A stretch of DNA of 64,000 nucleotides from Amarobacter sp035326025 (GTDB taxonomy: Bacteria; Chloroflexota; Dehalococcoidia; Tepidiformales; Tepidiformaceae), in the NCBI GenBank assembly GCA_035326025.1, contig DAOKYT010000008.1, positions 1 to 64,000 of the forward strand. Reading direction: 5' to 3'. Position numbers and translations under genes: made by a program. The first letter of the stretch is position 1. Every line of letters begins with the position of its first letter. Below are positions 1 through 8,618 of the stretch, one piece after another. The notes under the pieces are model-generated. The model searched no databases and was not told the origin of the DNA. It saw only the letters and a list, made by a program, of their open reading frames with translations.

Positions 1-36
1 GTCGGCGCCGGCGTCGTCACCAAAATCCTCGCCTAG
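1..36 (+). CDS. tuf: Elongation factor Tu, C-terminal end only
   Basis: The first twelve codons read VGAGVVTKILA and a stop, the typical end of EF-Tu (the GTPase that brings aminoacyl-tRNA to the ribosome). The rest of the gene lies before the window. Its place 32 bases before rpsJ matches the usual str-to-S10 order (fusA-tuf-rpsJ). Only the tail is visible, so the call rests on this motif and on context. Confidence 0.85.
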   Translation, partial: VGAGVVTKILA

Positions 37-68
37 GCGAGCGGGAGCAGACCGAGGGGTTCGGCACC

Positions 69-377
69 ATGGCACGTCAACAGATACGCATCAAGCTCAA
101 GGCATATGACCACCGGCTCCTGGACCAGTCCGCGCGGCAGATCGTCGAAGCTGCCGAACGGACTGGCGCGGCTGTCGCCGGGCCTGTGCCCCTCCCCACC
201 TCGATCGATAAGTTCACGGTTCTCCGCGGCCCCCACATCCATAAGGATGCGCGCGAGCAGTTCGAGATCCGGACGCACAAGCGGCTCATCGACATCATGG
301 AGCCGACTTCCAAGACGGTAGACACGCTCATGCGGCTCCAGTTGCCCAGCGGCGTGGATATCGAGATCAAGCTGTAA
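69..377 (+). CDS. rpsJ: Small ribosomal subunit protein S10
   Basis: 102 residues, the normal S10 length. S10 sits in the 30S head and also serves as NusE in antitermination. The ATG follows a purine-rich stretch (gaccgagggg). It is the first complete gene of the S10 operon and lies 32 bases after tuf, so it is probably cotranscribed with tuf; no promoter is obvious in the gap. Confidence 0.97.
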   Translation: MARQQIRIKLKAYDHRLLDQSARQIVEAAERTGAAVAGPVPLPTSIDKFTVLRGPHIHKDAREQFEIRTHKRLIDIMEPTSKTVDTLMRLQLPSGVDIEIKL

Positions 378-381
378 CACT

Positions 382-1017
382 ATGAGCATTGAAGGACTGC
401 TTGGCCGCAAACTGGGTACCACCCAGGTATTCGACGCAAAGGGGCGCCTGCGCGGCGTCACCGCCGTCGAGGTGGGGCCCTGCTTCGTGACGCATATCCG
501 CACGCCCGAGGCCGATGGCTACGCCGCCATCCAGGTCGGGTTCCAGGACGACCGCAAGCTCAACAAGCCCGAGGCAGGCCACCTGAAGGCCGCCGGCAAC
601 CTGAAGCTGCGCCACCTCGCGGAATTCCGCGTTTCCGATGCCTCCGCCTATTCGCTCGGCGATCGCCTGGGCGCGGAACTCTTCGAAACGGGCAACCGAG
701 TCGATGTCACCGCGACCTCCAAGGGGCGCGGTTACCAGGGCGGTGTCCGCCGCCATAACTTCCGCGGCGGCCCCAAGACGCACGGCCAGAGCGACCGCCA
801 CCGCGCCCCCGGTTCGATCGGCTCGGGTACCACACCCGGCCGCGTCTACAAAGGCACGCGCATGGCGGGCCACATGGGCGCCGAGCGCACCACCATCATG
901 AACCTTGAAGTCGTCGCCCGGAACGATGAGCGCGGTGTCATCTTCGTCGCCGGGTCGGTCCCCGGCCCGATCGGCGGCCTCGTCCGGGTCCGCAAAGCAA
1001 GGAAGGTATCGAAATGA
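382..1017 (+). CDS. rplC: Large ribosomal subunit protein L3
   Basis: 211 residues, normal for L3, which reaches towards the peptidyl-transferase centre and is needed early in 50S assembly. The conserved loop RAPGSIGSGTTPGRVYKGTR with the following MAGHMG is present at about residues 136-162. It starts 4 bases after rpsJ and its last codons overlap the rplD start (ATGA), implying translational coupling. Confidence 0.97.
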   Translation: MSIEGLLGRKLGTTQVFDAKGRLRGVTAVEVGPCFVTHIRTPEADGYAAIQVGFQDDRKLNKPEAGHLKAAGNLKLRHLAEFRVSDASAYSLGDRLGAELFETGNRVDVTATSKGRGYQGGVRRHNFRGGPKTHGQSDRHRAPGSIGSGTTPGRVYKGTRMAGHMGAERTTIMNLEVVARNDERGVIFVAGSVPGPIGGLVRVRKARKVSK

Positions 1018-1679
1018 AGCTGAAAGTCTTCGATACCGCCGGTACCCAGGTCCGTGAAATCGAGGCGGCCGACGATGTCTTCGGCATCGAGCCAAATCGC
1101 GCGGTCCTCCACCAGGCGTATGTCGCCCAGATGGCGAACCGCCGCGCTGGCCTGGCCAACACCAAGCGGCGGGGCGAGGTCCAGGGCTCAACGGTGAAGA
1201 TCCGCAAGCAGAAGGGCCTCGGCCGTTCGCGCCAGGGTTCGATTCGCGCGCCGCATCACGTTGGTGGTGGCGTTGCCCATGGGCCCAGGCCGCACAGCTT
1301 CGCCAAGGACCTCCCGCGCGCCATGCGCCGCCTGGCGCTTCGCTCGGCCCTCAGCAGCCACGCCGCCAGCGGCACGCTCCTGGTGGTCGACGGCCTCGCC
1401 GCCCCCGATGGCAAGACCCGCACCGTGCGGGCCGCGCTCAGCGCCCTCGGGGTCGACCGGACCGCCCTCGTTGTCACTGGCGAGCACGTGCCGGAGCTCA
1501 CGCGTGCCACCCGCAACATCGACGCCGCCAGGGCGCTGCCCGCGCAGAACCTGAACGTGGTGGACCTGGTCAACGCCCACCGGCTGGTCATGTCGGAAGA
1601 CGCGATTCGCAAGTGCGAGTCGCTCTGGGGCGGCGCCAACGTGAAGCCGCAGCGCGGCCGCGTGAAGGAGGCCGTCTGA
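1014..1679 (+). CDS. rplD: Large ribosomal subunit protein L4
   Basis: 221 residues. L4 binds 23S rRNA and lines the exit tunnel; in some bacteria it also represses its own operon. The basic tunnel loop (RKQKGLGRSRQGSIRAP, about residues 63-79) is intact. Start overlaps the rplC stop as ATGA and its stop overlaps the rplW start, so the three genes are coupled. No L4 autoregulatory leader is recognisable upstream of rpsJ. Confidence 0.97.
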   Translation: MKLKVFDTAGTQVREIEAADDVFGIEPNRAVLHQAYVAQMANRRAGLANTKRRGEVQGSTVKIRKQKGLGRSRQGSIRAPHHVGGGVAHGPRPHSFAKDLPRAMRRLALRSALSSHAASGTLLVVDGLAAPDGKTRTVRAALSALGVDRTALVVTGEHVPELTRATRNIDAARALPAQNLNVVDLVNAHRLVMSEDAIRKCESLWGGANVKPQRGRVKEAV

Positions 1680-1975
1680 TGCCGAAGGAACTGCACCCGT
1701 ACGCCGTGCTGTTGCGGCCCATCATCACCGAGAAGACCACCGTCCTCACCGGGCAGGACAAGTACGTCTTCGAGGTTGATATCCGTGCCAACAAGAACCA
1801 GATCAAGGAAGCCGTCCAGATCGCGTTCAACGTTCGCGTGTCGGACGTGAACACGATGACCATGAAGGGCAAGCCCAAGCGCTTTGGCCGCCGTGTCGTC
1901 AATCGTCCCGACTGGAAGAAGGCCGTGGTCACGCTCGTACCCGGCGACAAAATCCAGCTCTTCGAGGGGATCTAG
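1679..1975 (+). CDS. rplW: Large ribosomal subunit protein L23
   Basis: 98 residues from the ATG that overlaps the L4 stop (TGATG). A longer reading frame begins at 1613, but its extra 22 residues are L4 sequence read in another frame, so the ATG at 1679 is chosen. L23 lies at the tunnel exit and docks trigger factor and SRP. Core motifs ILRPIITEK-like (LLRPIITEKT) and the rRNA-binding region KGKPKRFGRR are present. Confidence 0.96.
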   Translation: MPKELHPYAVLLRPIITEKTTVLTGQDKYVFEVDIRANKNQIKEAVQIAFNVRVSDVNTMTMKGKPKRFGRRVVNRPDWKKAVVTLVPGDKIQLFEGI

Positions 1976-1978
1976 GCC

Positions 1979-2806
1979 ATGCCAATCAAGCAGTACAAGC
2001 CAACTTCCCCCGGGCGCCGCAACGCCAGCGGCCAGGTGTACTCGGAAGTCACGAAGAAGACTCCCGAGAAGTCGCTCACCGTCTCGCTCAAGAGCAAATC
2101 GGGCGGGCGCAACAACCAGGGCCGCATCACGGTGCGCAGCCGCGGCGGTGGCAATCGCCGCCTCTACCGCATCATCGATTGGAAGCGCGACAAGGCCGGC
2201 ATTCCGGCAAAGGTCGCCGCGATCGAATACGACCCGAACCGGACGGCCCGCATCGCCCTCCTCCAGTACGTCGATGGCGAAAAGCGGTACATCCTGGCCC
2301 CGAACGGGCTCGCCGTTGGGGCGGTGCTCGTGAGCGGCCCAGAGGCCGAAGTCCGGGTCGGCAACGCGCTCCCGCTCGCCAACATGCCGACCGGTACGCA
2401 GGTCCACAACATCGAACTGACACCCGGCAAGGGTGGCCAGATCGTGCGTAGCGCCGGGGTCTCGGCCCAGCTGATGGCAAAGGAAGGCGATTACGCGCTC
2501 CTCCGCCTCCCCAGCGGCGAGATGCGCCGCGTGCGCATTGAGTGCATGGCTACCATCGGCCAGGTCGGCAATGTCGAACATTCGCTCGTGAAGCTCGGCA
2601 AGGCCGGGCGGACGCGCCATCGCGGGCGGCGGCCCGAAGTGCGCGGCGCCGTGATGAACCCGCGCGACCATCCTCATGGTGGTGGCGAAGGCCGCGCCCC
2701 GGTCGGTATGCCGGGGCCGAAAACCCCCTGGGGCAAGCCGACCCTCGGCTATCGCACCCGCAACAACAAGCGCACCGACAAGTACATCGTTCGGCGGCGA
2801 AGCTAG
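1979..2806 (+). CDS. rplB: Large ribosomal subunit protein L2
   Basis: 275 residues, full length. L2 is the conserved core protein next to the peptidyl-transferase centre. The C-terminal signature around HPHGGGEGRAPVGMPGPKTP (about residues 230-249), with the functionally important histidine, is intact. Starts 3 bases after rplW. Confidence 0.98.
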   Translation: MPIKQYKPTSPGRRNASGQVYSEVTKKTPEKSLTVSLKSKSGGRNNQGRITVRSRGGGNRRLYRIIDWKRDKAGIPAKVAAIEYDPNRTARIALLQYVDGEKRYILAPNGLAVGAVLVSGPEAEVRVGNALPLANMPTGTQVHNIELTPGKGGQIVRSAGVSAQLMAKEGDYALLRLPSGEMRRVRIECMATIGQVGNVEHSLVKLGKAGRTRHRGRRPEVRGAVMNPRDHPHGGGEGRAPVGMPGPKTPWGKPTLGYRTRNNKRTDKYIVRRRS

Positions 2807-2815
2807 GAGTAGGAC

Positions 2816-3103
2816 ATGTCACGTTCCATTAAGAAGGGCCCCTACATCCACCCTTCGCTCGAGAAAAAGGTCCTCGCGATGCGGAACGCCCAGCAGCGTT
2901 CGGTCATCAAGACCTGGTCGCGCGCTTCCACGATCCTGCCGGAGATGATCGGCCTGACCATCGCCGTGCACGATGGGCGCCGCCATGTGCCGGTGTTCGT
3001 CACCGAAAACATGGTCGGCCACAAGCTGGGCGAATTCGCACTCACGCGGACCTTCCGGGGTCACGTTTCAAAGAGCGACCGCCAGAGCAAGGTGAGGCGG
3101 TAG
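2816..3103 (+). CDS. rpsS: Small ribosomal subunit protein S19
   Basis: 95 residues, normal length. S19 pairs with S13 in the 30S head near the A-site tRNA. Typical N-terminus SRSIKKGPYIHPSLEKK and the signature around residues 50-75 (GLTIAVHDGRRHVPVFVTENMVG region) are visible. An AGGAGT ribosome-binding site precedes the ATG. Confidence 0.97.
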   Translation: MSRSIKKGPYIHPSLEKKVLAMRNAQQRSVIKTWSRASTILPEMIGLTIAVHDGRRHVPVFVTENMVGHKLGEFALTRTFRGHVSKSDRQSKVRR

Positions 3104-3105
3104 CG

Positions 3106-3444
3106 ATGGAAGTACGAGCAACCACGAAGGGGACGGGGGCCTCGCCTCGCAAGGTGCGGCTTATCCTCGATCGGCTCCCCGGGCTCACCGTCGACCAGGC
3201 CCTGGCGCTCCTGCGCTACGTCCAATCGCCCCACGCCCGCACGGTCTCGAAGGTGGTGCTTTCCGCCGCCTCCAACGCCGAGAACAACTTCGACCTGGAT
3301 GTGGACGACATGGTCATCAAGCGCGCCTTTGCCGATGACGGCCCCACCATGCGGCGCTTCCGGCCGCGTTCCCGTGGCCGCGTCAGCCCCATCCTGAAGC
3401 GCTCCAGCCACATCACCATCATTCTCGACGAGCGGGAGGACTAA
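3106..3444 (+). CDS. rplV: Large ribosomal subunit protein L22
   Basis: 112 residues. L22 stabilises all 23S domains, and its beta-hairpin lines the exit tunnel; the hairpin region lies at about residues 80-100 (GPTMRRFRPRSRGRVSPILKR). Starts 2 bases after rpsS and ends 2 bases before rpsC. Confidence 0.97.
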   Translation: MEVRATTKGTGASPRKVRLILDRLPGLTVDQALALLRYVQSPHARTVSKVVLSAASNAENNFDLDVDDMVIKRAFADDGPTMRRFRPRSRGRVSPILKRSSHITIILDERED

Positions 3445-3446
3445 CC

Positions 3447-4226
3447 GTGGGACAGAAAATCCATCCGCACGGCTTCCGCCTGGGTGTCATCTACGACTGG
3501 GAGTCGAAGTGGTTCGCCGAACGCGACTACACCGTCCGCCTGCACCAGGACCTGGAGCTCCGCCGCTTCGTCTTGCACGAACTGCCCGATGCCGCCATCA
3601 GCCGGATCGAGATCGACCGCAACGCCAACCTCGTAACGGTGACGATCCACACGGCCAAGCCGGGCATCGTCATCGGCCGGGGTGGCGCCAAGGTGGAAGA
3701 CCTGCGCAACGCGCTCGAACGATTCACCGGCGGGCGTGTCCGCGTCAATATCCAGGAGATCCGCGTCCCCGAGCTCGATGCCTACCTGGTGGCGCGTTCC
3801 GTCGCCGACCAGCTCGAGCGGCGGGTCGCCTTCCGCCGCGCCATCAAGCAGTCGGTCCAGCGCACCATGCAGCGCGGCGCCCAGGGTTGCCGCGTGGCTA
3901 TCGCCGGGCGCCTCGGTGGTTCCGAAATGTCGCGCCGCGAAAGCGAAACGCAGGGCCGCGTGCCCCGGCACACGCTTCGCGCCGATATCGACTACGGCCT
4001 GGCCGAGGCACACACAACCTTTGGCCGCATCGGCGTGAAAGTCTGGATCTACAAGGGCGAAATCTTGCCCGAGCGCACCGCGCCCGCCGTCGAGGAAGAG
4101 ACCCCCGAACCGGTCGCCGCGCCAGTCCGCCCCGCGGCGGAAATCGAGGCTGGCGGGCCTGCCCACACCGCGATTTCGATGGAGCAGCAGGCTGCTCGCC
4201 GTGAAACCACCGAGGGAGGCGCCTAG
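3447..4226 (+). CDS. rpsC: Small ribosomal subunit protein S3 with acidic C-terminal tail
   Basis: 259 residues from a GTG start preceded by gggagga. S3 forms part of the mRNA entry channel. The N-terminal KH domain has its GxxG loop at GIVIGRGGAKV (residues 73-83) and the C-terminal S3 domain ends near residue 208. About 50 further residues (210-259) are an Ala/Pro/Glu-rich tail beyond the core, one of several such tails in this cluster. Confidence 0.97.
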   Translation: MGQKIHPHGFRLGVIYDWESKWFAERDYTVRLHQDLELRRFVLHELPDAAISRIEIDRNANLVTVTIHTAKPGIVIGRGGAKVEDLRNALERFTGGRVRVNIQEIRVPELDAYLVARSVADQLERRVAFRRAIKQSVQRTMQRGAQGCRVAIAGRLGGSEMSRRESETQGRVPRHTLRADIDYGLAEAHTTFGRIGVKVWIYKGEILPERTAPAVEEETPEPVAAPVRPAAEIEAGGPAHTAISMEQQAARRETTEGGA

Positions 4227-4646
4227 ATGCTGCAACCCCGCCGAGTGAAACACCGCAAGCAGCACCGTGGCCGCCGCCAGGGTGTCGCCAACGCCGGCAA
4301 CTATGTCGCCTTCGGCGAGTACGGCCTGCAGGCGCAGGGCGCCGCGTGGATCGATTCCCGCCACATCGAAAGCGCCCGCCGCGCCATGACGCACGAGATG
4401 AAGCGCGGTGGCAAGGTCTGGATCCGCATCTTCCCGGATAAGCCGGTGACGGCGAAGCCCGCCGAAACCCGGATGGGCTCGGGCAAGGGCGCGCCCGACC
4501 GCTGGGTGGCCGTGGTGAAGCCGAACCGGATCATGTTCGAAATCGCCGGCGTGCCCGAGCACGTCGCCCGCGAGGCGCTTCGCCTGGCGGCCCATAAGCT
4601 CCCCGTGCCCACCCGCGTGGTGGTGCGCGAAGAGGCGGTGATCTGA
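4227..4646 (+). CDS. rplP: Large ribosomal subunit protein L16
   Basis: 139 residues, normal for L16, which contacts the A-site tRNA elbow. Signature WIRIFPDKPVTAKPAETRMG followed by GSGKGAP is complete. It starts immediately after the rpsC stop, and its final base overlaps the rpmC start (TGATGG). Confidence 0.97.
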   Translation: MLQPRRVKHRKQHRGRRQGVANAGNYVAFGEYGLQAQGAAWIDSRHIESARRAMTHEMKRGGKVWIRIFPDKPVTAKPAETRMGSGKGAPDRWVAVVKPNRIMFEIAGVPEHVAREALRLAAHKLPVPTRVVVREEAVI

Positions 4647-4864
4647 TGGCCCGACAGACTGCTGAAGACCTGCGCCGCCTGGATGATTCCCGGCTGGACC
4701 ACGAGATCAACGAGGCCTATCGTGCCCTGTTCACGCTCCGCTTCCAGCACGCCAGCCGCCAGCTCCAGAACTACCGCGAGCTTCGCAACGCGAAGCGCCG
4801 CATCGCCCGCCTCCGCACCATCAAGCGGGAGCGCCAGATCGAAGCCATGCCGGGTGGGGAGTAG
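4646..4864 (+). CDS. rpmC: Large ribosomal subunit protein L29
   Basis: 72 residues, two long helices as expected for L29 at the tunnel exit beside L23. Motif ELNEAYRALFTLRFQHAS-like (here EINEAYRALFTLRFQHASRQ) matches the family core. The ATG overlaps the rplP stop by one base. Confidence 0.95.
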   Translation: MARQTAEDLRRLDDSRLDHEINEAYRALFTLRFQHASRQLQNYRELRNAKRRIARLRTIKRERQIEAMPGGE

Positions 4865-4866
4865 CC

Positions 4867-5196
4867 ATGGGAACGCAACGCGTCATCCAGGGAACCGTCG
4901 TCTCCGACAAGATGCAGAAGACCATCGTCGTGTCCGTCGAGCGCAAGAAGAAGCACCGCCTCTACCACAAGGTCGTGACGGTGACCGAGCGCTACAAGGC
5001 ACATGATGAGACTGAGTCCTGCAAGCTTGGGGATATCGTTCGCATCCAGGAATGCCGGCCAATCTCCAAGGACAAGCGCTGGCGCGTCATCGAAATCCTC
5101 ACGCGGGGAGATGTCGCCGAAGTCGCGCCGGAGTCCATCGGCCGGGAGATCGAAGTAACCGCCCAGGTGGCGCCGAAGTCGGAGGTACAGGAGTGA
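4867..5196 (+). CDS. rpsQ: Small ribosomal subunit protein S17
   Basis: 109 residues. S17 is an OB-fold protein that binds 16S rRNA early in assembly. The core (GTVVSDKMQKTIVVSVERKK ... YKAHDE ... GDIVRIQECRPISKDKRW) is typical. It is roughly 20-25 residues longer than common S17 at the C-terminus, with a segment rich in Glu and Val. The stop overlaps the rplN GTG start. Confidence 0.96.
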   Translation: MGTQRVIQGTVVSDKMQKTIVVSVERKKKHRLYHKVVTVTERYKAHDETESCKLGDIVRIQECRPISKDKRWRVIEILTRGDVAEVAPESIGREIEVTAQVAPKSEVQE

Positions 5197-5564
5197 TCCA
5201 GCAGGAAACCCGCCTCAAGGCAGCCGATAATAGCGGCGCCCGCTCGCTCCTTTGCATCCGCGTGCTCGGCGGCAGCCGCCGCCGCTATGCCCGCCCTGGC
5301 GACGTCATCGTCGCCAGCGTGAAGGTCGCGCAGCCAAACGCCGCCGTGAAGAAAGGCGATGTCGTCAAGGCTGTCGTGGTGCGCGTCACCAAGGAATATG
5401 GCCGGCCCGACGGCTCGTACATCCGCTTCGACGAGAACGCCGCGGTGCTCCTCGCGAGCGATGGCGAGAACCCGCGGGGCACCCGCATCTTCGGTCCCGT
5501 CGCCCGCGAGTTGCGCGACCGCAACTTCATGAAGATCGTCTCGCTCGCCCCGGAGGTGCTCTAG
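5193..5564 (+). CDS. rplN: Large ribosomal subunit protein L14
   Basis: 123 residues from the GTG at 5193, which overlaps the rpsQ stop; the N-terminus VIQQETRLKAADNSGAR is the family standard (IQ-T-L-ADNSGA). Reading frames that begin further upstream run through rpsQ and are rejected. L14 sits at the subunit interface and binds the silencing factor RsfS. Its stop overlaps the rplX start by one base. Confidence 0.97.
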   Translation: MIQQETRLKAADNSGARSLLCIRVLGGSRRRYARPGDVIVASVKVAQPNAAVKKGDVVKAVVVRVTKEYGRPDGSYIRFDENAAVLLASDGENPRGTRIFGPVARELRDRNFMKIVSLAPEVL

Positions 5565-5881
5565 TGCCTGCCAGGATCAAGCGGGGCGATAAGGTTGTCG
5601 TCCTGGCCGGAAAGGACCGCGGCAAGCGCGGCACCGTCCGTGCCGTCATCACCAAGCACAACCGCGTGCTGGTCGAAGGTGTCAACGTCATCAAGAAGCA
5701 CCAGCGCGCCCGGCAGCAGGGCCAGGCGTCGGCGATCGTCGAGCGCGAGGCCCCCATCCACATCAGCAATGTGATGCTGATCGACCCGAACAACGATGAG
5801 CCCACCCGCGTCACCTTCCGGCGGCGCGAAGACGGCAGCATGGTCCGGGTCGGCAAGCGCAGCGGAGAGGATATCGAGTAA
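5564..5881 (+). CDS. rplX: Large ribosomal subunit protein L24
   Basis: 105 residues from the GTG at 5564, overlapping the rplN stop. The KOW motif is at the N-terminus (IKRGDKVVVLAGKDRGKRGTV; each half within residues 4-24). L24 initiates 50S assembly and lies at the tunnel exit. The stop TAA overlaps the rplE ATG by one base. Confidence 0.97.
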   Translation: MPARIKRGDKVVVLAGKDRGKRGTVRAVITKHNRVLVEGVNVIKKHQRARQQGQASAIVEREAPIHISNVMLIDPNNDEPTRVTFRRREDGSMVRVGKRSGEDIE

Positions 5882-6426
5882 TGCCGCCGCGATTGAAGGA
5901 ACGCTACAAGTCCGATGTTGCGCCCGCACTGCGCGAGCACTACGGCTACGCCAACGTCATGCAGATCCCGCGCATCACCAAGATCAACGTCAACGTTGGC
6001 CTTGGCGAGGCGCTGACCGACGCGAACGCCCTCGACCGCGCCTCCGAGGAGGTCTCGGCCATCACCGGGCAGAAGGCGATGATCACGCGCGCCAAGCGCT
6101 CCATCGCCAACTTCCGCCTGCGCGAAGGCAACCCCATCGGCGTCATGACGACGCTCCGGGGCGACCGCATGTACGAGTTCCTGGACCGCCTGGTGAGCGC
6201 CGCCCTGCCGCGCATCCGCGACTTCCAGGGCCTGAACCCCAACGCCTTCGACGGCCGTGGCAACTACAGCCTCGGTGTGCGCGAACAGTTGATCTTCCCC
6301 GAGATCGAATACGACCGCGTCGATAAGGTCCGGGGTATGCAGGTCACCATCGTTACGACCGCCAGGACCGATGAAGAAGGCCGCAAGCTCCTGGAGCTGA
6401 TGGGCCTGCCCTTCCGGAAGAATTAG
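5881..6426 (+). CDS. rplE: Large ribosomal subunit protein L5
   Basis: 181 residues, normal. L5 binds 5S rRNA and the P-site tRNA elbow. Signatures IPRITKINVNVGLGEA, GQKAMITRAKRSIANFRLREG and the C-terminal FPEIEYDRVDKVRGMQVTIVT region are intact. Confidence 0.97.
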   Translation: MPPRLKERYKSDVAPALREHYGYANVMQIPRITKINVNVGLGEALTDANALDRASEEVSAITGQKAMITRAKRSIANFRLREGNPIGVMTTLRGDRMYEFLDRLVSAALPRIRDFQGLNPNAFDGRGNYSLGVREQLIFPEIEYDRVDKVRGMQVTIVTTARTDEEGRKLLELMGLPFRKN

Positions 6427-6438
6427 GAGCACCACGGT

Positions 6439-6744
6439 ATGGCCTCGAAAGGCATTGTGAATCGCGACAACCGCCGGAAGGAGCTCAACGCCAGGTACGC
6501 CGCCCGCCGGGCCGAACTGAAGCGCGAGCTGAAGAAATCGTGGGACGACCCGGCAAAGGTGGCCGCGCTCTACGACGAACTCCGCAAGCTGCCCCTCAAC
6601 AGCAGCCCAACCCGCATCCACAACCGGTGCATCGTCACCGGCCGGCCAAAGGGATACATCCGCCGGTTCGGCCTCTCGCGCATCACCATGCGCGAATACG
6701 CCCACCTCGGTCTGCTCCCTGGAGTGACCAAATCCAGCTGGTAA
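6439..6744 (+). CDS. rpsN: Small ribosomal subunit protein S14, long zinc-free form
   Basis: 101 residues. S14 is a late-binding 30S head protein. This is the long form without the CxxC...CxxC zinc motif: the signature NRCIVTGRPKGYIRRFGLSR keeps only one Cys. Zinc-binding cysteines are kept in S4 and L36 of the same cluster, so zinc independence is not general here. The ATG follows aggagcacc. Confidence 0.96.
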   Translation: MASKGIVNRDNRRKELNARYAARRAELKRELKKSWDDPAKVAALYDELRKLPLNSSPTRIHNRCIVTGRPKGYIRRFGLSRITMREYAHLGLLPGVTKSSW

Positions 6745-6775
6745 GTGCGCAAGCAAACGCCAGAGGGGAAGTGCA

Positions 6776-7180
6776 ATGAATGTGAGTGATCCCATCGCCG
6801 ACATGCTGACGCGAATCAGGAACGCGGCCGCCGCGCGCCACGATTCCGTCATGATCCCGGCATCGAAGATTAAGGTCGCCATCGCGAAGGTCTTGAAGGA
6901 AGAAGGCTTCATCAAGGACTTCTCGGTTGTCGCCGAGGAAGGCCGTCCGCAACCCAACCTGAAGGTCGAACTCAGCTACGGCGGCCGCAAGCAGCCCGTG
7001 CTCAACGGCCTCCAGCGGGTCTCCAAGCCGGGGTTGCGGGTCTACGTGCAGCGCCGCGAGGTCCCGCGCGTCTACGGCGGCCTCGGCATCGCCATCATCT
7101 CGACGCCCAAGGGCGTCATGTCCGGGCAGGAGGCCCGCCGCCAGCAGGTTGGCGGCGAGGTCCTCTGCTACGTGTGGTAG
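6776..7180 (+). CDS. rpsH: Small ribosomal subunit protein S8
   Basis: 134 residues. S8 nucleates the central domain of 16S rRNA and is the usual translational repressor of the spc operon. N-terminal DPIADMLTRIRNA and C-terminal GLGIAIISTPKGVMSGQEARR signatures are present. A clear ribosome-binding site (gaggggaagtgca) precedes the ATG; the 31-base gap before it is one of the larger ones in the cluster. Confidence 0.97.
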   Translation: MNVSDPIADMLTRIRNAAAARHDSVMIPASKIKVAIAKVLKEEGFIKDFSVVAEEGRPQPNLKVELSYGGRKQPVLNGLQRVSKPGLRVYVQRREVPRVYGGLGIAIISTPKGVMSGQEARRQQVGGEVLCYVW

Positions 7181-7192
7181 GAGGACGGCTCG

Positions 7193-7738
7193 ATGTCTCG
7201 TATTGGCCGCCAGCCGATCACCATCCCCGCCGGGGTCCAGGTCTCTATCCATGAGTCCAACGTCATCGAAGTCAAGGGACCGAGGGGCGAACTCAAGCGC
7301 CAATTCCCCCGGACCATCTCGTTCGATCGCAGCGATGGCGTCATCGCCGTCAGCCGCCCGAACGACGAGGGCAAGCAGCGCGCGCTCCACGGGCTCTCGC
7401 GCTCGCTCCTCAACAACATGGTCACCGGCGTCACCACCGGGTTCACCCGCACGCTCGAAGTCCAGGGCGTCGGGTACCGCGCCCAGATGCAGGGCTCGAA
7501 CCTCCAGCTCGCGCTCGGGTTTTCGCACCCGGTGATCGTGAGCCCGCCCGAGGGCATCTCCTTCGCCGTCGAAGGTCCTCGCGTCCACGTGCAGGGCATC
7601 GATAAGGAGCGCGTGGGCCAGGTCGCGGCGAACATCCGCAAGCTCCGGCCACCCGAGCCATACAAGGGCAAGGGCATCCGCTACCTCGGCGAGCGCGTCC
7701 GCCGCAAGGCTGGCAAGGCCGGGAAGGTAGGCAAGTAA
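7193..7738 (+). CDS. rplF: Large ribosomal subunit protein L6
   Basis: 181 residues, two repeated alpha/beta domains as in all L6. Signature PEPYKGKGIRYLGERVRRKAGK lies near the C-terminus. L6 sits near the GTPase-associated region. The ATG follows ggaggacggctcg, and the stop overlaps the rplR ATG by one base. Confidence 0.97.
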   Translation: MSRIGRQPITIPAGVQVSIHESNVIEVKGPRGELKRQFPRTISFDRSDGVIAVSRPNDEGKQRALHGLSRSLLNNMVTGVTTGFTRTLEVQGVGYRAQMQGSNLQLALGFSHPVIVSPPEGISFAVEGPRVHVQGIDKERVGQVAANIRKLRPPEPYKGKGIRYLGERVRRKAGKAGKVGK

Positions 7739-8103
7739 TGAGCAAGGCAACACCCGTCCTCGCCCGCCAGCGCCGTCATGCACGCGTCCGCAAGTCGGTC
7801 GCCGGCACCCCCGCGCGGCCACGACTCAACGTCTTCCGGAGCGCGCAGCACATCTACGCGCAGGTCATCGACGATGTCGCGGGCCACACCCTGGCCGCCG
7901 CCAGCGACGCCGATAAGGCGCTCGCCGGCGAGGTGAAAGGGAAAAACAAGACCGAGCGCGCGGCCGTCGTTGGCAAAGCCATCGCCGAGCGCGCGAAGGC
8001 CAACGGCGTTTCCCTCGTGGTCTTCGACCGCGGTGGCTACAAGTACCACGGCCGCGTGCAGGCACTCGCCGATGCCGCCCGCGAAGCAGGATTGGGGTTC
8101 TAG
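7738..8103 (+). CDS. rplR: Large ribosomal subunit protein L18
   Basis: 121 residues. L18 binds 5S rRNA with L5. Basic N-terminal arm (RQRRHARVRKSVAGTPARPRLNVFRS) and the conserved FDRGGYKYHGRVQALADAAREAGL end are typical. Start overlaps the rplF stop; rpsE follows directly. Confidence 0.97.
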   Translation: MSKATPVLARQRRHARVRKSVAGTPARPRLNVFRSAQHIYAQVIDDVAGHTLAAASDADKALAGEVKGKNKTERAAVVGKAIAERAKANGVSLVVFDRGGYKYHGRVQALADAAREAGLGF

Positions 8104-8616
8104 ATGGCCGACAACCGATTCGACCGCTCCGAACAGGGACAGGAAGAGCTGACCGAAAAGGTCATCTACATCAACCGCGTCGCGAAGGTCGTGAAGGGTG
8201 GCCGCCGCTTCAGCTTCAGCGCGCTCGTGGTGGTGGGAGATGGCCACGGCAGCGTCGGCGTCGGCCTTGGCAAGGCCAATGAGGTGCCCGAAGCCATCCG
8301 CAAGGGCTCCACCCAGGCGCGCCGCGGCATGATCAAGATCCCGATGCGCGGCGGCACCATCGCCCATCCCGTGTGGCATCGCTTCTCGGCGGCCCGCGTG
8401 ATGATGAAGCCGGCCAGCCATGGTACCGGGGTCATCGCGGGCGGCGCCGTGCGCGCCATCATGGAAGCCGCCGGCGTGACCGACGTGCTTGCCAAGACGT
8501 TCGGCAGCCGCAACCCGGTGAACGTCTCGCGCGCGACCATCAACGGTCTCGCCACCCTCCAGGACCCGGCGGGCGCGCGGGAGCGCCGCCTCGCCATCGC
8601 CCGGGGAGAGCAGTAG
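8104..8616 (+). CDS. rpsE: Small ribosomal subunit protein S5
   Basis: 170 residues. S5 lines the mRNA entry channel and affects decoding accuracy. The N-terminal double-stranded RNA-binding fold (VIYINRVAKVVKGGRRFSFS, then VGVGLGKANEVPEAIRKG) and the C-terminal domain with NPVNVSRATINGL are present. Starts directly after rplR. Confidence 0.97.
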   Translation: MADNRFDRSEQGQEELTEKVIYINRVAKVVKGGRRFSFSALVVVGDGHGSVGVGLGKANEVPEAIRKGSTQARRGMIKIPMRGGTIAHPVWHRFSAARVMMKPASHGTGVIAGGAVRAIMEAAGVTDVLAKTFGSRNPVNVSRATINGLATLQDPAGARERRLAIARGEQ

Positions 8617-8618
8617 CC